NCBI GenBank assembly: GCA_016703945.1
Contig: JADJBC010000012.1
Coordinates: 1 to 64,000 of the forward strand
From: Candidatus Aalborgicola danicus
GTDB lineage: Bacteria > Pseudomonadota > Gammaproteobacteria > Burkholderiales > Burkholderiaceae_C
Length of the DNA stretch: 64,000 nucleotides
Direction of reading: 5' to 3'
A program made the translations under genes and the position numbers. The number at the start of each line of letters is the position of its first letter. The stretch's first letter is position 1. Below the pieces are notes generated by a model. It had not been told where the DNA came from and made no database searches. It saw nothing but the letters and a program-made list of their open reading frames with translations. Of this stretch, positions 31,900-39,118 are shown piece after piece.

Positions 31900-34122
31900 C
31901 CGGGCAAGCACCTGCCGCTGGGCGCGCTGCTGCTGATGGGTTCGCTCAGCGCCATGGCCCAAACCGCCAACCCCGCCGCTGAAAAAACCCTCAAACCCGT
32001 CGTCATCAAAGAGCGGTTCGAGGCCGCCGAAGGCAAAGACGCCCTGCGCGCCACCACCAGCGGCATCGGCAAAGGAAACCAGGCGCTGCGCGACATTCCC
32101 CAATCCGTGACCGTCGTCACCGAGAAACTGGTGGACGACCGCAACCTGGACACGCTCAAGGATGTGCTGCACAACACCGCCGGCGTGACCTTCCAGGCAG
32201 CCGAGGGCGGCGAGGAAGACATCCGCCTGCGTGGTTTTTCACTGGCCACCAGCGGCGACATTTTTGTGGACGGCCTGCGCGACCCGGCCTTCTATGACCG
32301 CGACACCTTCAACAACGACCGCATCGAACTGCTGCGCGGCTCGGCCTCCATGCTGTTTGGCCGTGGCTCCACCGGTGGCGCGGTCAACCAGGTGTCCAAA
32401 GCGCCGCGCACCATTGACCAGCACGAAATCTCCACCACGCTGGGCGACTACAACTACCGGCGCATCACCGGGGACTTCAACGTCAAAACCGGAGACGACG
32501 CCGCCCTGCGCATCAACGCCATGCTGACCAAGGCCGACAACAACGCCGCGGGCAGCAGCATCGACAAGAAAGGCATCGCCGGCGCCTACCGCTTTGGCAT
32601 TGGCACGGCCGACGAAATCTCCGTCGGCTTGTACAGCCTGCAAAACAACAACGGCATGAACTATGGGATGCCGTGGACCAAGCCAACCGCCGCGTCGCCC
32701 ACATCCGACACCACGGTCAACAACAAGATGGACCCCAGCGCCTACTTTGGCATGGCCAGCGACTACAACAACGGCACCGCCAAATACCTGACGGCCAGCC
32801 ATCTGCACCGCTTCCAGGATGACAGCGAGATCAAGACCGTGGTCCGCAAAGGCGCCTACACCCGCGACCAACGCGCCGGTACCGTGCGCTACTGCCAGAA
32901 GACGACCAACGCCACCACTGGCGTGGTAACCAACCCGCAGTGCACCACCACCGCCGTGGCACTGGACACGTATGGACCCAGCACCATTCTCAACCGCGGC
33001 AACAACGCCAAGATTCAGGACCTGGACGGCCTCTACGCCCAGAGCGACTACAGCCAGAAACTGACGGCCTGGGGCGTCAAGCACGAAATTCTGGCGGGGC
33101 TGGACTTTGCCCGGGAGTCCAAGAACGTGTACAGCGCGTTGGCCATCACCAAGCCCAAAACACTGGGCGGCACGCCGTTTGACGGCGCCTCCATCGACGA
33201 GAGCGCGCGCACGGTGTTGCGCACCAGCGCCTTCGAGGCGCAAAACCTGGGTGTCTACGCCCAGGACATGGTGCATGTCGCGCCCCACTGGAAGGTGCTG
33301 GGTGGCCTGCGTTATGACAGCATGCGCGGCAACTTTGACACCATCACCGCCGCCACGGGCGTGGTCAGTTCCAAGTACGCCCAGACCATTGGCGATTGGA
33401 GCGAGCGCCTGGGCGTGCTGTACCAGCCCAACGACCTGAGTTCGTACCACTTCTCGTGGGGCACGTCGTTCAACACCTCGGCCGACACCTACTCCTACAG
33501 CGCGCTGAGCGCCAACACGCCGCCCGAGCAAAGCCGCAACATCGAATTCGGTGCCAAGCTGGACACGGCCGACAAGCGCTTCACCACCCGCCTGGCGATC
33601 TTCCAGTCCACCAAATACAACGAGCGCAACACCGACCCGGACTCCGCCGCCACCGCCTTCCTGCTGTCGGGCAAGCGCCACAGCAGCGGCATGGAAATCG
33701 ACATCACCGGCCACCTCAGCCCCAAATGGGAAGTCTTTGGCTCCTACATGTGGATGCCGGATGCCGCCATTGACATCGCATCGCCCACCGCCGGTGCAGG
33801 CGACCGTGCGGGCGAGCGCCCTGCCCTGACACCCATCCACAGTGGCACGGTGTGGACCACCTACCAGCTCAACACGCAATGGCGCGTGGGCGCCGGTGTC
33901 AACTTCCGCGCCGAACAGGCGGCCAACCGCAACCCTGGCTGGATGGCACCCGCCTTTGCCACGGTGGACCTGATGACCGAATACACCTTCAGCGAACAAG
34001 TCTCGCTCAAGGGCAACATCGGCAACATAGCCAACGTGGTCTACGCGGACTCGCTGTACACCGGGCACTACATCCCTGGTGCAGGCCGCAATGCCCAGCT
34101 CTCGTTGAACCTGAAGTTCTAG
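31867..34122 (+). CDS. TonB-dependent siderophore receptor
   Basis: This outer-membrane receptor of the catecholate/ferrichrome type has about 750 residues: a plug domain (IPQSVTVVTEKLVDDRNLDTLKDVLHNTAGV, DIRLRGFSLATSGDIFVDGLRD, RIELLRGSASMLFGRGSTGGAVNQVSK) and a 22-strand barrel ending in SLNLKF. The start is uncertain. The open frame contains TTG 31867 and then a signal core (PLGALLLMGSLSAMAQT). The best ATG, at 31815 (MNQHKAFKQIK), is one frame away, and an interspersed repeat lies between them. Translation from TTG would give an odd signal peptide, so the gene may be 5'-disrupted. The upstream Fur box and the downstream tonB-exbBD fit iron uptake. Confidence 0.9.
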   Translation: MIHTLHISVAKPGKHLPLGALLLMGSLSAMAQTANPAAEKTLKPVVIKERFEAAEGKDALRATTSGIGKGNQALRDIPQSVTVVTEKLVDDRNLDTLKDVLHNTAGVTFQAAEGGEEDIRLRGFSLATSGDIFVDGLRDPAFYDRDTFNNDRIELLRGSASMLFGRGSTGGAVNQVSKAPRTIDQHEISTTLGDYNYRRITGDFNVKTGDDAALRINAMLTKADNNAAGSSIDKKGIAGAYRFGIGTADEISVGLYSLQNNNGMNYGMPWTKPTAASPTSDTTVNNKMDPSAYFGMASDYNNGTAKYLTASHLHRFQDDSEIKTVVRKGAYTRDQRAGTVRYCQKTTNATTGVVTNPQCTTTAVALDTYGPSTILNRGNNAKIQDLDGLYAQSDYSQKLTAWGVKHEILAGLDFARESKNVYSALAITKPKTLGGTPFDGASIDESARTVLRTSAFEAQNLGVYAQDMVHVAPHWKVLGGLRYDSMRGNFDTITAATGVVSSKYAQTIGDWSERLGVLYQPNDLSSYHFSWGTSFNTSADTYSYSALSANTPPEQSRNIEFGAKLDTADKRFTTRLAIFQSTKYNERNTDPDSAATAFLLSGKRHSSGMEIDITGHLSPKWEVFGSYMWMPDAAIDIASPTAGAGDRAGERPALTPIHSGTVWTTYQLNTQWRVGAGVNFRAEQAANRNPGWMAPAFATVDLMTEYTFSEQVSLKGNIGNIANVVYADSLYTGHYIPGAGRNAQLSLNLKF

Positions 34123-34133
34123 CAAAGACAACC

Positions 34134-34208
34134 ATGCAAGTCTTTACCGCTGTATTGATGGGTTTGATTCTGGCGTTGGTTGCCGGTGGGTGGGCGCTGT
34201 GCGAATGA
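34134..34208 (+). CDS. 24-residue hydrophobic peptide coupled to tonB
   Basis: MQVFTAVLMGLILALVAGGW followed by ALCE and TGA. It starts 11 nt after the receptor stop, and its TGA overlaps the tonB ATG (ATGA at 34205-34208). It is essentially one transmembrane helix. The ATGA overlap suggests it is translated and couples tonB expression to the receptor. It could act as a small membrane component or only as a coupling leader. I know no named family for it. Confidence 0.5.
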   Translation: MQVFTAVLMGLILALVAGGWALCE

Positions 34209-34858
34209 GCCGCAACGTCAAGATCGTGTTGGCCGTGCTGCTTTTGCACGGTGGCGCACTGTGGGCGCTGCAGTCCGGGCTGCTGCGCAAGGTCGCAGAA
34301 CTCGTGGTTCCTGCCGAGATTCTGGTGGAGATGGCCGCGCCCGAAGCGGCCCAACCCGAGAAGCCGACACCGGTCCCGGTGCCGGTTGCAGCGCAGGTGC
34401 CCCAGGCCAGGCCCATCACACCGACCACACCCACCACCTTGGCCGTTCAGGAGACGACACCGTCGGCCACCGAACTTGCCTCCGTTGCCGCATCCACAAC
34501 GGTGGCAACCGCCCACACGGCGGCCAGCACCCAGGCCAACGCGCCCACCGCACAGGCGGCGCCAGCACCCGCAGCGCTGGTGCTGCCGTCCAGCGATGCC
34601 GACTACCTCAACAACCCCAGGCCGCCCTACCCCCCCATGAGCAAACGGTTGCGCGAACAGGGCAAGGTGGTGGTGCGCACCCTCATTGGCGTGGACGGCG
34701 CGGCCCAGCAGGCTGAAATCAAACAAAGCAGCGGCTTTGACCGCCTGGACCAGGCGGCCCTGGCCACCGCTCTGCGTTGGCGCTACGTGCCAGGCAAACG
34801 CGCTGGCGTGGCGGAGACCATGTGGTTCAACCTGCCCTTCACCTTTGTACTCGAATAG
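34205..34858 (+). CDS. tonB: TonB energy transducer
   Basis: From ATG 34205 this is a 217-aa protein. An N-terminal membrane anchor (KIVLAVLLLHGGALWALQSGLL) keeps the conserved His of the TonB helix. A long Pro/Ala/Thr-rich periplasmic spacer (about 45-130) is followed by the TonB C-terminal domain (YLNNPRPPYPPMSKRLREQGKVVVRTLIGVDGAAQQAEIKQSSGFDRLDQAALATALRWRYVPG). It transmits the proton motive force from ExbBD to the receptor encoded just upstream. The gene overlaps the preceding small peptide by 4 nt. Confidence 0.95.
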   Translation: MSRNVKIVLAVLLLHGGALWALQSGLLRKVAELVVPAEILVEMAAPEAAQPEKPTPVPVPVAAQVPQARPITPTTPTTLAVQETTPSATELASVAASTTVATAHTAASTQANAPTAQAAPAPAALVLPSSDADYLNNPRPPYPPMSKRLREQGKVVVRTLIGVDGAAQQAEIKQSSGFDRLDQAALATALRWRYVPGKRAGVAETMWFNLPFTFVLE

Positions 34859-34882
34859 CCCTTAACCTTTTTGAAGAAGACC

Positions 34883-35593
34883 ATGGACACACACACCACC
34901 TCGTCACAACTCGGCCTGCTGGCCCTCTGGAGCCAGGGCGACTGGGTCACCAAATTCGTCGCACTGCTGCTGCTCCTCATGTCCCTGGCCTCGTGGATCG
35001 TCATCCTGATCAAGGCGCTGGACATCGTGAAATACAAGGGCCTGAGCCGCCGCACCGAGACGTTCTGGCACAGCGAAAGCTTTGAGGCGGGGCTAAACGA
35101 ACTGGGGCCCCACGCGGGCAACCCGTTCGTGGAGCTGGCCCATGCCGGACGCGAGGCCACGGCCCACCACCGCAACGCGCAGACCCAGTTGCATGACACG
35201 CTGGACATCAGCGACTGGGTGATCCGCACGCTGCGCAATTCCATTGACGACAGCACCGCACGCTTCCAAAACGGCCTGGCCATCCTGGCGTCGGTCGGCT
35301 CCACCGCGCCCTTTGTCGGGTTGTTCGGCACGGTCTGGGGTATTTACCACGCGCTGATGGGCATCAGTACCGAAGGCATGGCCACCATCGAAAAGGTGGC
35401 CGGGCCGATTGGCGAGTCGCTGATCATGACCGCGCTGGGCCTGGCGGTCGCCATTCCGGCCGTTCTGGGCTACAACGCTTTGGTGCGCGGCAACAAGTCC
35501 ATCCTGACCCGCCTGAACCGCTTTGCCCACGACCTGCACTCGTACTTTGTCACCGGCGCACGCGTCGGCACGGGCACGGTCCGCAGCGCTTAA
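34883..35593 (+). CDS. exbB: ExbB proton-channel subunit
   Basis: This 236-aa protein starts at ATG 34883, preceded by GAAGAAG. It has three transmembrane helices: FVALLLLLMSLASWIVILIKAL near the N-terminus, and the conserved C-terminal pair with LAILASVGSTAPFVGLFGTVWGIYHAL and GPIGESLIMTALGLAVAIPAVLGYNALVRGN, the MotA/TolQ/ExbB channel signature. It forms the pmf-driven motor with ExbD and TonB. Confidence 0.97.
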   Translation: MDTHTTSSQLGLLALWSQGDWVTKFVALLLLLMSLASWIVILIKALDIVKYKGLSRRTETFWHSESFEAGLNELGPHAGNPFVELAHAGREATAHHRNAQTQLHDTLDISDWVIRTLRNSIDDSTARFQNGLAILASVGSTAPFVGLFGTVWGIYHALMGISTEGMATIEKVAGPIGESLIMTALGLAVAIPAVLGYNALVRGNKSILTRLNRFAHDLHSYFVTGARVGTGTVRSA

Positions 35594-35605
35594 CAGAGAA
35601 ACACC

Positions 35606-36028
35606 ATGGCCTTTGGAACGCTGGACGACACCCTGGACGCCGACACGCCAATCTTGAACGAGATCAACATGACGCCCCTGGTGGACGTGATGCTGGTCCT
35701 GCTCATCATCTTCATCATCACTGTGCCGGTCATGAAACACGCCATCACTGTCGCCCTACCCAGCGCCACGGCACAGCCGCTGGCGACCAAGCCGGAAACC
35801 CTACAGCTCAGCGTGGATGCCCAGGGCACCACCTTCCTGAACCAGAGCCCGCTGACGGAGGCCGAACTGGCCACGCGCCTGCAGGCCGAGGCCCGCAAGG
35901 AGCCGCAACCCGAGTTGCACATTCGGGGCGACAAGGCAGTGCGCTACGAGTTTGTGGCACAGGCCATGGCGCAGGCGCAACAGGCGGGACTGCGCAAGAT
36001 CAACTTCGTAACCGAGCCCAGACACTAG
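35606..36028 (+). CDS. exbD: ExbD
   Basis: This 140-aa protein has the single N-terminal membrane helix MTPLVDVMLVLLIIFIITVPVM with the functional Asp, and a periplasmic domain ending in HIRGDKAVRYEFVAQAMAQAQQAGLRKINFVTEP. It is the last gene of the receptor-peptide-tonB-exbB-exbD series, followed by GC-rich palindromic repeats that may stabilise or end the transcript. Confidence 0.97.
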   Translation: MAFGTLDDTLDADTPILNEINMTPLVDVMLVLLIIFIITVPVMKHAITVALPSATAQPLATKPETLQLSVDAQGTTFLNQSPLTEAELATRLQAEARKEPQPELHIRGDKAVRYEFVAQAMAQAQQAGLRKINFVTEPRH

Positions 36029-36131
36029 CCCCCACGCTCCACCGCTACGCGGATCGCTGCCCCCGAGGGGGCCGTGTTTCGCCTTGGGGCGGCCCGGCGG
36101 CGAAACTGCCCCCACGCTCCGCCGCTGCGTG
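36028..36131. repeat. GC-rich palindromic repeat (family A), double unit
   Basis: GCCCCCACGCTCCACCGCTA, CGCTGCCCCCGAGGGGGC, then GTTTCGCCTTGGGGCGGCCC with GGCGGCGAAAC, then GCCCCCACGCTCCGCCGCTG again. The internal palindromes (CCCCCGAGGGGG; GTTTCGCC/GGCGAAAC) would form stable hairpins. It lies between the converging exbD and GlcG-like genes. Confidence 0.75.
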
Positions 36132-36134
36132 TGG

Positions 36135-36542
36135 TTACAGGCCGATGGCCGCCACAGCAGCCTTCGCAATCTGCGCGTCTTCGCTGGACTTGACGCCGCT
36201 CACGCCCACGGCGCCCAGGCATTGACCGTCCTTCAGGATGGGTACACCGCCTTCGAGCATGCTATCCAACCCGGGTGCACTTAAAAACGAAACCCGTCCG
36301 CCATTGATCATGTCTTCATAGACCTTGCTCTCCCGCCGTCCCATGGCCGACGTACGCGCCTTGCCCGGCGCAATTTGGGCGGAAATGGGTGCCGCGCCAT
36401 CCAGGCGCTGGAACCACAGCAAGTGGCCACCATCGTCAACAATGGCAATGCTCACGGCCCAGTTGTTTTTGACGGCTTCGGCCTCGGCCGCAGCAGCGAT
36501 AGCCTTGACGTCGGCGAGCTCAAGAACGGATTTGGTTTTCAT
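36135..36542 (-). CDS. GlcG/HbpS family protein
   Basis: From ATG 36542 this is a 135-aa protein; earlier in-frame ATGs are unconserved. The family pattern is LADVKAIAAAAEAEAVKNNW, VSIAIVDDGGHLLWFQRLDGA, SAQIAPGKARTSAMGRRES and GGVPILKDGQCLGAVGVSGVKSSEDAQIAKAAV. GlcG/HbpS proteins bind small ligands, including heme in HbpS. No signal peptide is present, so it is probably cytoplasmic. It converges with exbD across the repeat; whether it belongs functionally to the iron cluster is uncertain. Confidence 0.9.
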   Translation of the reverse strand: MKTKSVLELADVKAIAAAAEAEAVKNNWAVSIAIVDDGGHLLWFQRLDGAAPISAQIAPGKARTSAMGRRESKVYEDMINGGRVSFLSAPGLDSMLEGGVPILKDGQCLGAVGVSGVKSSEDAQIAKAAVAAIGL

Positions 36543-36728
36543 AGTGACTGTCTCCAGTGGAAAGTAAGCGGCAAGCATAACGCCAGCAGCAGCATCGTTT
36601 TCCACCCCCCAAGGCACAACACCCTTACTCAAATAGTGGCCAATCGAGGGCAAAATTGCTTGAAGCGTTCTTGAGAAACCCTAGAATCCCCCCATCTGCA
36701 CCGTGCAGACACTGAAGGAGTTCTCACT

Positions 36729-37424
36729 ATGACTGACCGCATCACGACTTTGAACCTTGACCAGGGCTATTTGGCCTCAGGCGCAGAGCGCAACAAAGTT
36801 TTGCGCAACACCTACTGGCTGTTGGCCCTGAGCCTGGTGCCCACCGTGTTGGGCGCCTGGATTGGCGTTGCCACGGGCATCACGATGGCTTTGACCGGTG
36901 GGATCGGACTGATTGTTTTCCTGGGTGGGGCTTTTGGCTTCATGTACGCCATCGAGAAAACCAAGAATTCGGCAGCCGGTGTCCCGGTTCTGCTGGCGTT
37001 CACGTTTTTCATGGGCCTGATGCTGTCACGCATGATTGCCATGGTGTTGGGGTTCAAAAACGGCTCTGACTTGATCATGACCGCTTTTGGTGGTACTGCC
37101 GGTGTGTTTTTTGTGATGGCCAGCCTGTCGAGTGTCATCAAACGTGACCTGTCTGGCATGGGCAAGTGGCTGTTTGTGGGTGCGCTGGCCATCATGGTCG
37201 GTGGCATCATCAATGTGTTTGTCGGCTCCACCGCCGGCATGATGGCGATTTCGGTGGCCGCCATCGGTGTCTTCAGTGCCTACATGCTGTATGACCTCAA
37301 ACGCATTGTCGACGGTGGCGAAACCAACTACATCAGCGCCACACTGGCTTTGTATTTAGACGTCATCAATGTATTCCAGAGCCTGTTGGCCTTGTTGGGC
37401 ATCATGGGTGGCGAGCGCGACTAA
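36729..37424 (+). CDS. Bax inhibitor-1/YccA family membrane protein
   Basis: This 231-aa protein has seven hydrophobic segments, beginning after RNKVLRNTYWLLALSLVPTVLGAWIG and ending VINVFQSLLALLGIMGGERD. The pattern VIKRDLSGMGKWLFVGALAIMVGGIIN and YMLYDLKRIVDGGETNYISATLALYLDVINVF matches the TMBIM/YccA family. E. coli YccA modulates the FtsH membrane protease; the same role is plausible. It is monocistronic, with a GGAG ribosome site and a strong terminator. Confidence 0.93.
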   Translation: MTDRITTLNLDQGYLASGAERNKVLRNTYWLLALSLVPTVLGAWIGVATGITMALTGGIGLIVFLGGAFGFMYAIEKTKNSAAGVPVLLAFTFFMGLMLSRMIAMVLGFKNGSDLIMTAFGGTAGVFFVMASLSSVIKRDLSGMGKWLFVGALAIMVGGIINVFVGSTAGMMAISVAAIGVFSAYMLYDLKRIVDGGETNYISATLALYLDVINVFQSLLALLGIMGGERD

Positions 37425-37461
37425 TCTTCGCGTGGACACGGGCACATGACGGCCCGCAATC

Positions 37462-37491
37462 AAAAAAAGGGTCCTTGTGACCCTTTTTTTT
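37462..37491. terminator. Bidirectional terminator between the YccA-family gene and rlmD
   Basis: AAAAAAAGGGTC pairs with GACCCTTTTTTT around CTTGT, with A and T tracts on either side. It lies between converging genes that stop at 37424 (+) and 37518 (-). Confidence 0.92.
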
Positions 37492-37517
37492 GATCAAAAC
37501 CCGGCTCTTGTGCGTGA

Positions 37518-38978
37518 TCAATTCACCCAGTCAAACACCGCAATGCTCTCCACGTGGGCCGTGTGCGGAAACATATTGACCACCCCAGCCGCTGAACACC
37601 GATAGCCCCCCTGCTGCACCAGCACCCCCGCGTCGCGCGCCAACGTGGCAGGGTTGCAGCTCACATACACAATGCGTTTGGGCGGCGTCCAGCGCTGCTC
37701 TGCCTCGCTGGCGAGGCCCTCTGCCACGCGCTGGCGCACGCCCGCCAGGGCCAGCACCAGCGCAAATGCGCCTTCGCGCGGCGGGTCCACCAGCCATTTG
37801 TCGGCAGAGCCATCTCCCACCAGCAGCTCAGGAGTCATTTCGAATAAATTACGTGCTACAAATTTAGTAGCTGCTAGCGCATGTGTTACGTGGGCTACAG
37901 CCTGATTGAGCTTAAGGTTTTCACGTGAGCGGGCAACCAGCGACTCGGCGCCCTCCACGCCCAGAACCTCGCGCGCCTGGGTGGCCAAAGGCAGCGTGAA
38001 GTTGCCCAGGCCGCAGAACCAGTCGATGACGCGCTCATCGCGCTGGACTTTTAGCAGCCCCAGCGCACGTGACACCAGCACCCGGTTGATGTGTGGATTG
38101 ACCTGCGTGAAATCGGTCGGGCGAAACGGCATGGTGATGCCAAAGTCCGGCAAGGCGTAGGCCAGTTGCCCGGTCTCGTGTCCGGGGAGCTCGTCCAGGC
38201 GGTGGATCGTCTCCGGCCCCTTGGGCTGCAGCCACCATTGCAGTCCGGGATTCAAGGCCGCGAACTGGCGCAGGCGGCCAAGGTCACCGACTGACAACGG
38301 CTCCAGGTGGCGCAGCACCATGGCAATCACCGCACTGCCCTCGCCATTGGTCGGTAAATCTCCCATGGCCAGTTCGATCTGCGCCAGCGTCTCCACGGCA
38401 TCCATGGATTCGATCAGACGGCGCAGTGGCACCAGCATGGCGCTGACCTGCGGCGCCAGTACCAGACATACCTTCATGTCTGCCACGTAGCGGCTCTTGC
38501 GCTCGTGGAAACCAATCAACACCTGGCCCTTCTTGCGCACATGGCGTACCGACAAGCGCGCCCGGTAGCGGTAGCCCCAGGCCGGGCCCTCAATCGGCCG
38601 CAGCACGTTATCGGGCTTGACCTTGCCAATGTGCCACAGGTTGTCCTCCAGCACCCGCTGCTTGACGGCCACCTGCGCACCGATGTGCAAGTGCTGCATC
38701 TTGCAGCCGCCGCACGAACCCTCGTGCAGGCCAAAGTGCGGGCAATCCGGGCGCACGCGCTGGGACGACTCGCGGTGGATTTCGGTCAGCGTGCCCTTCT
38801 CAAAACTGTTTTTGGAGCGGTGGATCTGAGCACTCACCACTTCAAACGGCAGCGCCCCGTCAATGAACACCACCTTGCCATCGGGTTTATGGGCCACACC
38901 CTGGGCTTCCAGGTCCAGGGATTTCACACGCAGCCAGCCGTCTGGCAGCGGTTTATCAGTCAAATTCGTATCGGTCAT
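37518..38978 (-). CDS. rlmD: 23S rRNA (uracil-1939-C5)-methyltransferase RlmD
   Basis: This 486-aa protein has an N-terminal TRAM domain (VKSLDLEAQGVAHKPDGKVVFIDGALP), a 4Fe-4S cluster motif (DCPHFGLHEGSCGGCKMQHL), a SAM-dependent fold (VIDWFCGLGNFTLPLA, VEGAESLVARSRENLKLN, LVDPPREGA) and the catalytic cysteine in VYVSCNPATLARD. Between SRENLKLNQ and NLFEMTPEL the protein contains AVAHVTHALAATKFVAR, encoded by a full interspersed-repeat copy on the opposite strand (37853-37918). This would sit in a surface loop of the SAM domain and is evidently tolerated. Confidence 0.96.
   Translation of the reverse strand: MTDTNLTDKPLPDGWLRVKSLDLEAQGVAHKPDGKVVFIDGALPFEVVSAQIHRSKNSFEKGTLTEIHRESSQRVRPDCPHFGLHEGSCGGCKMQHLHIGAQVAVKQRVLEDNLWHIGKVKPDNVLRPIEGPAWGYRYRARLSVRHVRKKGQVLIGFHERKSRYVADMKVCLVLAPQVSAMLVPLRRLIESMDAVETLAQIELAMGDLPTNGEGSAVIAMVLRHLEPLSVGDLGRLRQFAALNPGLQWWLQPKGPETIHRLDELPGHETGQLAYALPDFGITMPFRPTDFTQVNPHINRVLVSRALGLLKVQRDERVIDWFCGLGNFTLPLATQAREVLGVEGAESLVARSRENLKLNQAVAHVTHALAATKFVARNLFEMTPELLVGDGSADKWLVDPPREGAFALVLALAGVRQRVAEGLASEAEQRWTPPKRIVYVSCNPATLARDAGVLVQQGGYRCSAAGVVNMFPHTAHVESIAVFDWVN
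37853..37918 (+). repeat. 65-70 bp interspersed repeat inside rlmD, copy 9
   Basis: GTGCTACAAATTTAGTAGCT, GCTAGCGCATGTGTTACGTG, GGCTACAGCCTGATTGAGCT. It is full length and antisense to rlmD, without interrupting the reading frame. Confidence 0.8.
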
Positions 38979-39118
38979 GCCTGAATTGTCTCAGGTCGGT
39001 GAAGATCCGAATGTCCGGTGTAGCTCCAACCGGTCGGCCAACAAATTCGCTATCAAATCGCGCTTGACGAAAGTTAAAGCTCGGGATGAAATACACCCCA
39101 CCCTCCCGGAGAAATGCC

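Noticed and set aside
32239..34131. 630-codon open frame antisense to the TonB receptor
   Set aside because: Val/Gly/His-rich shadow reading with no motif; the receptor on the other strand is unambiguous.
39030..39085. Possible further interspersed repeat copy (TTCGCTATCAAATCGCGCTTG)
   Set aside because: Only the first block is present; the GAGGGCT block is missing at the expected distance.
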